This document shows, in pieces, positions 17,279 to 26,200 of a stretch of 57,362 nt of DNA. The first letter of the stretch is position 1, and each line of letters starts with the position of its first letter. Source of the stretch: Armatimonadota bacterium (GTDB lineage: Bacteria > Armatimonadota > Zipacnadia > JAUWAU01). Below the pieces are notes generated by a model. The model made no database searches. It was given only the letters and a program-made list of their open reading frames with translations, and had not been told where the DNA came from. Made by a program: the position numbers and the translations under genes. The stretch is from assembly GCA_030601885.1 (NCBI GenBank), contig JAUWAU010000038.1:1-57362 (forward strand), in the 5' to 3' direction.

Positions 17279-18264
17279 GCAGCCGAATCCCACTTCTTCT
17301 GGACATGGACCCGGGCGTTGACGACGCGTTAGCGTTGCTGGTCGCGCTGCGTATCCCAGGTGTCGAGATCGTCGGCATAGGCACGTCCTGTGGCAACGTT
17401 GGGGCCAAGCAGAGCGCCTTGAACGTTCTCCGGACCCTTGCGGCAGCGGGCGTGTCGGCTGACTTCCCCGTGTGCGTTGGTCTCGAGGAGCCGCTGAGTG
17501 ACTGGCCGCCAGGGGGAAAGCCAAACGCCGAGTTCGTTCACGGCCCTCAAGGCCTCGGCTCCAACTCGCAGCCTGACCCGGTCGAGAGGGCACTGTCCCG
17601 ACAGACCGCGGTGGAGTTGATCATTGAAACCTACGGGAAGCCGAGCGACGTGCTACTGGTCGTCACCGGTCCGCTGACGAATGTCGCCAAGGCGCTTGGG
17701 CAGGCTCCGGACATCGAGCAGAACATCCCCCGTATCGTCTTCATGGGCGGCGCCTACCGCGTGCCCGGCAACATAGCACCGTACAGCGAGTTCAATGTCT
17801 GGATGGATGCGGTCGCCGCGGCCACGATCTTTGCGAGCTCCATTCCCTTGACGGCTATCGGACTTGACGTCGCGTTGGAGTGTCCTTTTACCCCGGAAGA
17901 CATTGAGGCGGCGCTGTATCCCGACACGTGGTCCATCGGCCGGTATATCAGCGAGATCACAAGCCACTATATGGATTTCTATCGAAGGGCTGAGGGTTTT
18001 CGCGGCTGCCACCTTCACGATCCCTTGGCGATGGCCGTCGCGATCTGGCCGGAGCCGGTGTGGACGCAGCCCTGCCATGTGCAGGTGGTCACCGATCGCG
18101 AAAGCCCAGTTTTCGGTATGACAGTGATCGACCACCGCGCTCGCCGGGAGCGCAGGGAGCCAGCCAAAGACGTAGCAGTGCAAGTGGATAGCAGTGAGTT
18201 CAAACGCCGCTTTCTGAGCGCGTTGGGCCCGTCCGAGCGGGAGCATCCATCGCCTGCAAAGTGA
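17266..18264 (+). CDS. Inosine/uridine-preferring nucleoside hydrolase family protein
   Basis: 332 residues. GTG 17266 is chosen because it follows a G-rich ribosome site, gives the normal family length and overlaps the previous stop by 13 bases; the frame upstream of it is antisense-like noise. Family hallmarks are clear: the calcium-binding 'LLDMDPGVDDALALL' at the N-terminus, 'VVTGPLTNVAKAL', 'FMGGAYRVPGN...EFNVWMD' and 'LHDPLAMAVAIWPE' near the C-terminus. These enzymes cleave the N-glycosidic bond of ribonucleosides to give base and ribose. Base preference cannot be told. There is no signal peptide, so it is cytoplasmic. In this operon it could release the base that is sensed or modified by the other gene products. 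Confidence 0.93.
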   Translation: MWGIGSRIPLLLDMDPGVDDALALLVALRIPGVEIVGIGTSCGNVGAKQSALNVLRTLAAAGVSADFPVCVGLEEPLSDWPPGGKPNAEFVHGPQGLGSNSQPDPVERALSRQTAVELIIETYGKPSDVLLVVTGPLTNVAKALGQAPDIEQNIPRIVFMGGAYRVPGNIAPYSEFNVWMDAVAAATIFASSIPLTAIGLDVALECPFTPEDIEAALYPDTWSIGRYISEITSHYMDFYRRAEGFRGCHLHDPLAMAVAIWPEPVWTQPCHVQVVTDRESPVFGMTVIDHRARRERREPAKDVAVQVDSSEFKRRFLSALGPSEREHPSPAK

Positions 18265-18291
18265 TGACCAGATGTGGGGCGTGGCTTGAAC

Positions 18292-18909
18292 ATGGATGAG
18301 GGACTTGGTCCCAAAGTGAAGGCTTATCGCCAACGGCTAGAGTTGCCCTACGAAGAAACGCAGGGCGGCGATTTCGAAGTGACCTACGAGTCTTCCGGCG
18401 AGCCGCTGACGCTTGTCGTCCGGTGGGATGATCGCTGTCTCTGGGTTGTCGCACCCAAGCTCGTGCAGATTCCCAAGCGGAGCAAGCTCCTGGTGTTCCA
18501 ACGAATACTCGAGATTCAGTGGCGTACATTTGAGCCGAAATTTGAATGGGACAGTTGCGATGGCGAGCTTCGGGCAGCCTGGTATTGGCCCGTCCAGGGC
18601 GGCCTGCCAACGTTTGATCAATTCCGCAGTACGCTCCTCAACTCGTGCGAGGCGTCCCTCAAGCATCGCTCGGAACTCCAAAAGCTTGCCCGCGACGTGG
18701 GTACGTCGCTAGCGGGCACACCAGGGGAGCGCCTGCTAGCGGCGGCAGATCTTTCTGCGCTCGGACGCGACTTGGTCGAACTAGCGCAGCGGGCGCGTTG
18801 CGATCGAGGACGAAGATGCGACCTATTGAGCAACACGGGCACCGGCGCATCAGCTCGGCAACAATCTCCACAGGAATACCGGACTATGTGGCTCCAGGGA
18901 CGAGCGTAG
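18292..18909 (+). CDS. YbjN/secretion-chaperone-like protein
   Basis: 205 residues from ATG 18292. The first ~130 residues alternate strands and helices in the way of YbjN or CesT-type chaperone folds: 'LTLVVRWDDRCLWVVAPKLV', then 'FQRILEIQWRTFEPKFEWDSCDGELRAAWYWP', then a helix starting 'FDQFRSTLLNSCEASLKH'. The last ~60 residues are a basic, low-complexity tail that may be out-of-frame extension or degenerate. YbjN-like proteins are small adaptor folds without catalysis. It follows the nucleoside hydrolase by 27 bases and is 460 bases ahead of the von Willebrand A/tubulin pair, so it could belong to either group. The fold assignment is by pattern only. Confidence 0.5.
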   Translation: MDEGLGPKVKAYRQRLELPYEETQGGDFEVTYESSGEPLTLVVRWDDRCLWVVAPKLVQIPKRSKLLVFQRILEIQWRTFEPKFEWDSCDGELRAAWYWPVQGGLPTFDQFRSTLLNSCEASLKHRSELQKLARDVGTSLAGTPGERLLAAADLSALGRDLVELAQRARCDRGRRCDLLSNTGTGASARQQSPQEYRTMWLQGRA

Positions 18910-19368
18910 GAGGTCTTGGCGAGACCCAAAGCACGTGATGTTAGCTGCGTCCCTCCGCTACGACGGCGAGTGGTCGTCAACGTCACGCCCCCAAGGGTGG
19001 AGAAGGCCCTCGCGGCGCAGGGCAGCTCCAGCGGCTTGTTGGGAGAACGAATGCCTTGATGCGCACGTGGTTCCACGGCGTGAAGCAGCCACGTTCCTGT
19101 TGTTGGCGTCTGAGACCATTTGGCGGTGGCGTCTGTATCGAGGGGCGAGAACACGGTGAGGACATTGCAGGATTTCGGGGACGGTTCCTCGCTCGGGCAT
19201 GTGCTGCCGGGATTCCGCAACGTATTGTCGGGCGCAGGGAGATACAGTCATCTTGGCCGTACGGAGCACACGCAAGGAGGAAGCTTCCATAAGCGCGAGG
19301 AAGTAGACCCTCAATGCGAGCGCCGGTGGTGCACTCTGTGGGCGCTGCAAGAGCAGAGGGGGCTGGGC
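18910..19368. other. Non-coding gap before the vWA/tubulin pair
   Basis: About 460 bp. An open frame continuous with the vWA gene covers its right half, but the sequence there is not protein-like and lacks a ribosome site. No promoter with convincing -35/-10 or -24/-12 boxes was found by eye. Confidence 0.4.
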
Positions 19369-21579
19369 GTGAGAACGAAGCAGAGCATCCGTGGCCGGAC
19401 CGAAAACCCAGAGCTGCCCCTGCGGGAGCGTCGTCATCCGGCCCTGTGCCTCGTTGCGCTGGCAGCTCTTTGCGCGGCGCTGCCGGGGTGCGGCAAAGGC
19501 AAGGCGCGAGAGGCCGACATCACACTGGAGATGCCACAGCCCAGCGCGCTGCAGGTAGACGTGTTGCTCCTCATGGATCAGTCGGGGAGCCTGAAGGGAC
19601 CGCGCGGTACTGACCCCGCAGGCATCCGCATCGAGGCGGCCAAGTATGCGGTATCCAGCATAGCCGCGAAGAGTTCGGCAGAAAGCCCGAACCGGGTGGG
19701 TGTAGTTGACTTCGCCGACTATGTTACGATGCATTCACCTCCTCTGCAGGCAGTTTCTGCGACCGCAGGAATCGAGGAGGCAACAGGGCGTATCGCGATA
19801 AGAAGCTTGGGGAACAGATACACCAATGTCATTGCTGCTCTCCGCAGGGCTGCAGAAGCGTTCTCTGCATCCGGCTCTTTCGAGCCCGGGCGCAATCCGC
19901 GCCTGATCCTGTTCACTGATGGGCTGCCGGAAGATGCGCGAGGTTTGCCGCCAGAGAGGTACTTCGCCGAGATAGAGGAGTTCTCCTCGCAGCATCTGAA
20001 GGCGAAGGGGGTCGAGCTCTACGTTATCGCAGTGGACGTAGCTGGTCGGTTCTGGCCGAAGTACCGCAAGTATTGGGAGCGGATAGCAGGTCCAGAACGG
20101 ATCGCTGCGATCGCGAGCGTTGAGGAGCTGCGGTGGCGGTACAACGATGTGATCAACCGGATCTTCAGTATCCCCAGCGCAGTCCGTGATGTTCTTACGA
20201 CGGGTAGCAAGAGCTTCGAGCTCAAGCCATACCTCGACCGAGTCGAGTTCCACGTCTTCCCCAGCACCCCCAAGCTCGTCTTGCAGCTCCGGCGCCCGGA
20301 TGGTCGGTTCGTTGATCCGGGCGAAGACGGCGACGCAAAACGGCGGCGCTATCCCGGGTATGAGATAGTGTCGGTGTATGATCCAGAACCTGGGACCTGG
20401 TCGTATGAGATAATCGAAGGGAAAGGCCATGTGGAGATATATCGCAACGAGGTCCCGGTCCACATGCAGTTGGTAGCGCCGAGGCCAGTCCATCCGCAGG
20501 GCAAGGAGCTGCAGGTCGTGGCGCGGTTCTCGCGCACGAGCGGGCGGCCGCTCAAGTCGGATCCTAGATATCCGCTAAGCTTGACCGGGCGCGTCGTGCC
20601 GCCGACGGGGGATGCGATTAACCTACTCTTCACAAAGCCGTCGGCAGGCTACTACCTCGGTCGCCCTAGCTTTTTGCCGAAGCTTCCCGGGGACTACACG
20701 ATAACGTTGCGAACACAGGCGCCGGAGGCCCTGGATGTGTCCGTATCCTATCGCGTGTCGGTCGGGCCCGATCCCTATCTGGCCCTCCATCGCCCCACTG
20801 AGCGGAGGATACCTGTCTACAAGACAACACTGGATGTGGCTGGCGAACTGAAGGTCGCCGAACAGCCTGTTACTCCCGAAGAGCATTTCGCCACCCATCC
20901 GGAGCGGCTGTACCTGGTTCAGTTGCTTCGGACGCCGGCCGGGGGCCGCAGCCCGGCGGTGTACTTGGATCGACCGGAAGGGAGCCAGTTCAGGGCTCGC
21001 CTCGCGCTGCCCAAGTCTCGCTGTCTGCTATTGCCCATGGCCGTATCGGGAGACTACATGCTCAAGGTCAGCCATATCGGTACCGCTCTTGGCGGCGAGG
21101 CTGCCAAGCCCGACGAGTCACTCCTGTTTTTCGAGGTCAGGCGAGGATGGCTTTGGCCCGTGGTAGCGGCGGCGCAGGTATTGATGCTCACTTACCTTGG
21201 TCTGGCCTTGGGGTCCCGGATGCTGCTGGCGTTGCGGCTGATGAAGGCGTATCCTATGACGGTGCAGCCGGCAGCCACCTATGGCGAGGAAAGGCAATCG
21301 GTGGCCTTACCCGACTTGGTGGGAAGACGATGGAGAACCTGTCGACTGAAGGCCGTTGCCGGGCTTGCGTTTGGGGAACCTGCTGCAGAAGGCAAAGAAG
21401 ACGAGCCGCTGGGCAGGGGCAGGGCGCGCAAGGCAGCGACGGCGAAGGTTGTGTTTTGGGGCGCGACGGTTGAGGGAGACCGTGTTGGGCTCGGCTACTA
21501 TCGGGGGGGCATCGCACGGACGAAGTCTCTCTCAGCCGTGAGCGGTGAGCGCATCGGCGAGTTCGAGATCCAGCTATAG
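19369..21579 (+). CDS. von Willebrand factor A domain lipoprotein with C-terminal membrane helix
   Basis: 736 residues from GTG 19369, which has AGAGGGGG upstream. A hydrophobic stretch ends in the lipobox 'ALPGC' (Cys41). The vWA domain follows, with the metal-binding DxSxS as Asp70-Gln-Ser-Gly-Ser in 'LLLMDQSGSLKG', 'RYTNVIAALRRAAEAF' providing the MIDAS threonine region, and 'RLILFTDGLPED' giving the last MIDAS Asp. After it are about 400 residues of beta-rich, immunoglobulin-like segments. A membrane helix lies near residue 590-620 ('VVAAAQVLMLTYLGLAL'). A ~120-residue cytoplasmic tail ends the protein. Such a protein would sense or bind ligands outside and signal across the membrane to the tubulin-like partner encoded 32 bases downstream. 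Confidence 0.85.
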   Translation: MRTKQSIRGRTENPELPLRERRHPALCLVALAALCAALPGCGKGKAREADITLEMPQPSALQVDVLLLMDQSGSLKGPRGTDPAGIRIEAAKYAVSSIAAKSSAESPNRVGVVDFADYVTMHSPPLQAVSATAGIEEATGRIAIRSLGNRYTNVIAALRRAAEAFSASGSFEPGRNPRLILFTDGLPEDARGLPPERYFAEIEEFSSQHLKAKGVELYVIAVDVAGRFWPKYRKYWERIAGPERIAAIASVEELRWRYNDVINRIFSIPSAVRDVLTTGSKSFELKPYLDRVEFHVFPSTPKLVLQLRRPDGRFVDPGEDGDAKRRRYPGYEIVSVYDPEPGTWSYEIIEGKGHVEIYRNEVPVHMQLVAPRPVHPQGKELQVVARFSRTSGRPLKSDPRYPLSLTGRVVPPTGDAINLLFTKPSAGYYLGRPSFLPKLPGDYTITLRTQAPEALDVSVSYRVSVGPDPYLALHRPTERRIPVYKTTLDVAGELKVAEQPVTPEEHFATHPERLYLVQLLRTPAGGRSPAVYLDRPEGSQFRARLALPKSRCLLLPMAVSGDYMLKVSHIGTALGGEAAKPDESLLFFEVRRGWLWPVVAAAQVLMLTYLGLALGSRMLLALRLMKAYPMTVQPAATYGEERQSVALPDLVGRRWRTCRLKAVAGLAFGEPAAEGKEDEPLGRGRARKAATAKVVFWGATVEGDRVGLGYYRGGIARTKSLSAVSGERIGEFEIQL

Positions 21580-21611
21580 TTGGCGGCAATCGCTGAGAAG
21601 GGGGTACACGA

Positions 21612-24600
21612 ATGCCGACATTGGTTGTAGGCGTCGGGGGGACTGGACGCGGGGTCCTCGCATGGCTCAAGAAACGGCTGGCCGAGGAGTGGGGTTCGCC
21701 GACGAAGGCAGGCTTCCAACTGCTGCTTATTGATGGCCCAGGGGAGGAGGAGCAGCAATATCGGCTCCCAGGAGGATCGCCCCTGGATACGTCGCCCGGG
21801 AGCGCCGAATTCTTCGGGCTCACCAAGCGTCCTGCCGAAGCCGTCGTCGCGATCCAAAAGGGGAAGCCTTACAAGTACATCGGCAGTTGGCTGACCAAAC
21901 CCGAGGCTACCAAGATCACGAATCCAGAGGCAACCGTCCCGGACAAGGGCTACGGGGGGTTTCGTGTGGCAGGCCGAGTTGGATTCTTCCTGGAGGCTGC
22001 CGAACTGGCCGCACGGCTCAGAGAGGCAGCAAGCGAGAAGGACTATGTGGTAGTAGTTGGCTCGCTGGCCGGGGGCACAGGAGCTGGGCAGTTGTTGGAT
22101 GTCGGGCAGCTGCTGCGAGAATACAAGCCCAGGCTCAGTCACTTAGTTGGCGTCGTCGTTCTTCCGAGCTGCTTTCGGAGCGTGCTGACTGATGCCCGTG
22201 ACCAGGCAGATTCGGTAGCGCGTGGCTTTGCTGGCTTGCGCGAACTGGAGCGGCAGATGGCGGCAAGCGAGCATGCGCCGGTGCGCATCCAATATGCCGA
22301 CGAGGTGGGCGTGGAAGGCGGCCGTGTCTTCGACGTGTGTCTGCTAGTTGACGGTGCCGCTAGCGCTGCACACGATCTGTCCTCTGATCGCCCGCTGTAC
22401 GGCGTCTGCCCCGCTCTGGCGGACATCGTGCTGAATACCTTCGTCCCCGGGATCGCCGCGGACCAGATGGCCAACTGGGCCCAAGCCCACGCGACCGTGG
22501 ACGGACAGCCAGCTTACGCTTCTGCCGGGATCTACAACATCCTGTTTCCGGCCGCCGAGATCATTGATGCGTTCGCTCGGAAGTTTGCAGTGGACCTTTA
22601 CGACCGTATGCTGTCCGTGCCGGAGGCCCAAGCCGGCAGGTCAGATGCGGTCACCAGTAGGGTGCTCAGCTCCAGTGGGATCGGTGACCTAGCGGTGACA
22701 CTGGGCAAGGAAGGAGCACTGCCTATCGAGCCGCCCATACCCCATCGCAACGAGGCGGGCTTAGAGCAGTTGCTCAACAAGTGCGTGGCGAAGGTCCCGG
22801 ATGAACTCAGACCGCCTTGGCCGCCTTTCCTGCGGTTGACCAACACAGATATCGTCCCCATCGACTGGATATTCCGGCGGGTTGACAACGAAGAGGTGCC
22901 CCCCAATTGCGAGCGCTGGACGAATCGCTATCTCGGTAGCCCCACCGACGAGTGGGCGCCGCAGCGCCAGACCCTATGGGGGTGGGCAAATCACCAGAGC
23001 CGGCGCATCAGCTTCAAATTCGCGCAGGAGTTGGGGAACGAGGTCCAGAACCTCTTCTGGAACGAGACCAACAAAGAATGGCGCCCGCTCAGCCAGGAGC
23101 CCTTTGCTATCGTCGTGACCAAGGAGGTCATCGAGCTAGTCCGGGGGCGATTGGCTGGGCTCGCGGAGTATTCCGCGCAGCTGCGGTCTGAAGTGGTCGC
23201 CGAGCGCAAGCTCATCGAGCAGCAGCGCGCTGCCGTGGACAATGCCCGCCGACGCCTCCTGAGCAGGCCTCGGCGTAATGGCAACGAGCAAAGGAGGTAC
23301 GTCAACGAACATCAGCAACTGCTGGAGCTGCTCGCCTGGGAGGTGCTTGTTCAGGCCACGGAACAGATCGCCAAGGACATGCACCGCCTCACCAATCGCC
23401 TATGGCAAATGGTGGGAGCCCACGCAGAAGGCTGGGTGGATTACTTCAGCAACGTCTGCCGAGCAGAGATGCAGCAGCAGCTCGACCAATCCAATACGAA
23501 TCGGCAACTCGTCGCTCAGCAGGTACGTTCCCGGTGCTATGTGCCGGCTCCCTCGTCTCCCGCGGAGATGCAATTGTATGCTCGATTTGTACATGAGGGG
23601 AATCTGGTTGATGAGCTGCTAAGCAGGATGAAATGGCGTTTGTTTAGCAAGCATCAGCGTAGCCCGCTGCAGACTTTCAATCCAGCCCTCACTCCCCAGC
23701 AGGTGGCAGACTCCTACGAGCTTTATCTGGAGGCCCCCGAGCAGCCCGGTTTTAAGCGGGAAACATATGCCGCGAGGCGTTACGACGTGCAGACGGGTGA
23801 GTACCGCAAACTAGTGATTGGCCAACATGTGCCAGAGGAGGTAGCTCACTTCGCCAGGACTTCGATTCAGGAGGGCATTAGCGAACTGACCGTTTGGGAC
23901 GCTCTTGCCTACGAGTTCCGCTACAACCTGGGCGAAGGGGAGCGGGCTGAGGCGTTTGCCCGAGAAAAGTTTTCTGACCTGAGCGAGAAGTCCGGGTTCA
24001 TGCTCGCGCTAGCCCCTGCGGCACGGGGAGCGCAGGAGGCGGCCGAGCGCTATCTGATCACGGCCCGAACACTGGAAGCCGAGGGGGCGCCAGCACGAGA
24101 CATCGGGACTATTGCTTCCGCCATTGCTACAGCCATCAATGACTCACTGCAGGCGGCGGGCGGGGCTATTCAGCCGGTCGATGATCCAGATTTCTCGCAC
24201 TCTCTTGCGCTCATGGCGTATGGCTTCAAGCTCAACTTGAGCGATTGGGCTGGCTACGGCTCCAGTCGCCAAACTTACTATCGGCGGCGACCGTCCCTGC
24301 CCATTCACTGCTGGCTGGAAGAGTCCAATGCAGCGGACAAGACTGAGAGGTATCTGCTGCGGCAGAAAAGGGCATCGCCGGACGAGTTGCCCTTGGATGC
24401 CACTGTCGTCCGCTACTTGGGCGACTGGGAGGCTTTCCAGATCTTCGCCTTGGCCTATTTGGTAGGGCTGATAGACGAGGAGGGGGAGACGGATGCCGAA
24501 CGCGAGTTCCTGATCTCCTGGACCGATTCGACAGGGGAGACAGTTACGACTCAGCTCGGCCGCGCAGCCAACATGAACGGCGTTCTAGCTGCCTACATGG

Positions 24601-24878
24601 CGCCTGAGAACGCCGAAGCGCGGCGGGCGTTGCGGCAAGCCTGGGGCAGGTTCCTGGGTGGTAAGAAACGCGCGAAACAGTGGCCAGATAACGTGCGCCG
24701 GCTTGTGGTCCCGGTTTCGCCTGATTCTGTTGACCTCCCGGAGGAGCATGCAGACCATCCTGAGGGGCTGAACCGGAAGCACCTGCAATGGGCCCTCTGG
24801 GCAGCTGCACGTCTGTGGGCAGCCGACAACTTGCCCGCCTCAAAGCCCAAGAAGAGAAGGAAGCGAACGAAGGGATAG
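21612..24878 (+). CDS. Giant tubulin/FtsZ-like GTPase
   Basis: 1088 residues. The N-terminus 'PTLVVGVGGTGRGVLAWLKKRL' is the first Gly-rich loop of the tubulin-like superfamily. The tubulin signature GGTGAG is at residues 154-159 in 'GSLAGGTGAGQLLDVGQLL'. About 700 residues of mostly helical, coiled-coil-prone sequence follow. The size is about two to three times that of FtsZ or tubulin; large 'tubulin_2'-type proteins of this kind are known, usually beside vWA proteins. It should bind GTP and may polymerise or act as a switch. ATG 21612 follows AGAAGGGGG. It is paired with the vWA lipoprotein as a two-gene operon. Cell role is unknown. Confidence 0.85.
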   Translation: MPTLVVGVGGTGRGVLAWLKKRLAEEWGSPTKAGFQLLLIDGPGEEEQQYRLPGGSPLDTSPGSAEFFGLTKRPAEAVVAIQKGKPYKYIGSWLTKPEATKITNPEATVPDKGYGGFRVAGRVGFFLEAAELAARLREAASEKDYVVVVGSLAGGTGAGQLLDVGQLLREYKPRLSHLVGVVVLPSCFRSVLTDARDQADSVARGFAGLRELERQMAASEHAPVRIQYADEVGVEGGRVFDVCLLVDGAASAAHDLSSDRPLYGVCPALADIVLNTFVPGIAADQMANWAQAHATVDGQPAYASAGIYNILFPAAEIIDAFARKFAVDLYDRMLSVPEAQAGRSDAVTSRVLSSSGIGDLAVTLGKEGALPIEPPIPHRNEAGLEQLLNKCVAKVPDELRPPWPPFLRLTNTDIVPIDWIFRRVDNEEVPPNCERWTNRYLGSPTDEWAPQRQTLWGWANHQSRRISFKFAQELGNEVQNLFWNETNKEWRPLSQEPFAIVVTKEVIELVRGRLAGLAEYSAQLRSEVVAERKLIEQQRAAVDNARRRLLSRPRRNGNEQRRYVNEHQQLLELLAWEVLVQATEQIAKDMHRLTNRLWQMVGAHAEGWVDYFSNVCRAEMQQQLDQSNTNRQLVAQQVRSRCYVPAPSSPAEMQLYARFVHEGNLVDELLSRMKWRLFSKHQRSPLQTFNPALTPQQVADSYELYLEAPEQPGFKRETYAARRYDVQTGEYRKLVIGQHVPEEVAHFARTSIQEGISELTVWDALAYEFRYNLGEGERAEAFAREKFSDLSEKSGFMLALAPAARGAQEAAERYLITARTLEAEGAPARDIGTIASAIATAINDSLQAAGGAIQPVDDPDFSHSLALMAYGFKLNLSDWAGYGSSRQTYYRRRPSLPIHCWLEESNAADKTERYLLRQKRASPDELPLDATVVRYLGDWEAFQIFALAYLVGLIDEEGETDAEREFLISWTDSTGETVTTQLGRAANMNGVLAAYMAPENAEARRALRQAWGRFLGGKKRAKQWPDNVRRLVVPVSPDSVDLPEEHADHPEGLNRKHLQWALWAAARLWAADNLPASKPKKRRKRTKG

Positions 24879-25076
24879 CGGGGACATCCCGAGTGGGGGT
24901 GCGAGTGCTGCGGGCGTTCCTACGTGCCGCTCTTGGGTCCCGCGGTCACCGGGCGTAGCCTTTAGCGTGCCGATCGCAGGTTTACCTGGCCTAGCCGTGG
25001 TCAGATTGCAGAGAGCCGGCCTCCGCGCGATCATCGAAGGGCCGACACCGTGTTATCGGGCGAAGGACTGGTCCCA

Positions 25077-25353
25077 CTATCCGCGAGCTGTGCAGCGAGA
25101 GTACCTCTCGGTGTTGGCTGCAACCACTCTCTCGAATCCCGCTCTGCCGCGCTTCCGCGGGCCGCTTCTCCTGTCGGACTTCGCGGCCTCAATCTGTATG
25201 CCTATCGGCTTGTTGCCCTTGGTTGCCACCACGTCTACCGCCTTGCGGCCACGGATCGCCACTTCCTTCTTCGACCACGTATCCCCGGCGTCTGCAGCGT
25301 TCGCACATCGTGTGCTTCCAGTATTCATGTTCCAGGCTGGCGTTCTTGGGCAT
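25077..25353 (-). pseudogene. Frameshifted PD-(D/E)XK-like domain relic
   Basis: Reading the - strand from ATG 25353 gives 'MPKNASLEHEYWKHTMC' and 'CRRRGYVVE'. After a one-base frame change inside the GAAGAAGG run, it continues as 'KKEVAIRGRKAVDVVATKG' and 'PIGIQIEAAKSD', then 'RAGFERVVAANTERY'. Joined, this matches the layout of the nuclease-like domain found at the C-terminus of some mobile-element ATPases: LEH start, then acidic strand, V-D-V, and I-x-I-E. No single frame encodes the whole domain, so it is broken. The parent gene's N-terminal part is not recognisable upstream. Confidence 0.55.
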
Positions 25354-25549
25354 GTTGTACGCGGAGGCCGGGCGAATATGGCCGCACCTCGGGGCCTCAT
25401 CCCTCCTGTTCCTAGTCTCCGTGGGCCTCGATTGGACCCTGTCCGACCTCCTGAACGTACCGTTGGGTTGCTCGCCGCCGGTACTCACTCTGGCTGCGGT
25501 CGCATTGACAGTTCTGCTATGCAACGTTCTCACCGAGCGCTTCAAGTGA
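25352..25549 (+). CDS. Possible small membrane protein
   Basis: About 65 codons from an ATG at 25352, giving two hydrophobic stretches ('SSLLFLVSVGLDWTL' and 'VLTLAAVALTVLLCNVL'). No ribosome site is evident. It runs opposite the start of the nuclease relic. It may be a membrane-protein fragment in a decaying region; low confidence that it is expressed. Confidence 0.22.
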   Translation: MLYAEAGRIWPHLGASSLLFLVSVGLDWTLSDLLNVPLGCSPPVLTLAAVALTVLLCNVLTERFK

Positions 25550-25683
25550 GCCATTATGGCTCGCGTCTGCCCGAAGTGCCGTGACGTGTGCGGGGAGCGT
25601 ACGGCCAACTACTGTGCTGGTTCCGGCTCGGCGTGGGCCATCTCGCGCATCTTAGGGGCGACCTGCGCCAGTTGCATCTTCTG

Positions 25684-25728
25684 CGAAGTGGGTGTCCACT
25701 TCGCCAACGTTCATAATGCAAGGCGAGT
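25684..25728 (-). pseudogene. Phd/YefM antitoxin-like N-terminus, fragment 1
   Basis: On the - strand, 'IMNVGEVDTHFAEDA' begins at an ATG near 25717 and terminates soon after. It resembles the 'VNVHEAKTHLS' start of Phd/YefM antitoxins and is nearly identical to the start of the ORF at 55125. No antitoxin body or toxin is nearby. Confidence 0.35.
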
Positions 25729-25760
25729 CCTCGTCTGCCCGCCGCCAATGTCCGTACAGT

Positions 25761-25790
25761 AGCGTCACCAGCGTCACAAGCGTCACGGGT
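25761..25790 (+). repeat. AGCGTCAC direct-repeat module, copy 2
   Basis: Three units of (A)AGCGTCAC in a row followed by GGG, as in the copies at about 1138 and 29753. Confidence 0.65.
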
Positions 25791-25867
25791 AAGCTCGGAC
25801 GGGGAATCAGGGGCACGGAGCTCCGCCAACATGAGGAGAGCGATTCCATGCACCCATCCCACGCGCT

Positions 25868-25995
25868 GCTCTCTCCCCGAATATGTCTTCTCTGCATCCC
25901 GTGGGGTCTCTCTTGCGCTTCTGTGGCTCCGGGGTATGTCGAGGGGGGTGTGACCTGGATGAAGCCAGCGGAAAGCCACGGAGACCGCGGAGCGA
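25868..25995 (+). repeat. Dispersed ~120 bp repeat, copy 1
   Basis: Shares the blocks AATATGTCTTCT, then a 'CATCCCGTGGGGTCTCTCTTGC' type block, then GGCTCCGGGGTATGTCGAGGGGGG, then GAAAGCCACGGAG with the other four copies. Its arms are weakly complementary. Confidence 0.7.
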
Positions 25996-26030
25996 GGTCA
26001 TCTCTTCCACGCTTCCCGGTGGGCGCCGCC

Positions 26031-26060
26031 CGTGACGCTTGTGACGCTGGTGACGCTTCT
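26031..26060 (-). repeat. AGCGTCAC direct-repeat module, inverse orientation
   Basis: GTGACGCTTGTGACGCTGGTGACGCT is the reverse complement of the AGCGTCAC array that lies about 270 bp to the left. The two arrays thus bracket copy 1 of the dispersed repeat. Confidence 0.6.
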
Positions 26061-26134
26061 TTGCCAGATCGTGTGGCGCACCGGCCTCCCCCCCGGACGA
26101 CTCGCGTGCCCGTTGGGCAATGAAGCCGATCGCA

Positions 26135-26200
26135 GCGCCGACCGTTTCGGGGTGAAACCACCGCGAATCGGCGTGGATGCAGTAGGTCGGAGGGACAGCA
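26135..26200 (+). repeat. Epimerase-flanking direct repeat, left copy
   Basis: Begins GCGCCGACCGTTTCGG and ends with ATGCAGTAGGTCGGAGGGAC. A closely similar 66-69 bp sequence lies on the other side of the epimerase gene at 27427-27495, in the same orientation. Confidence 0.65.
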
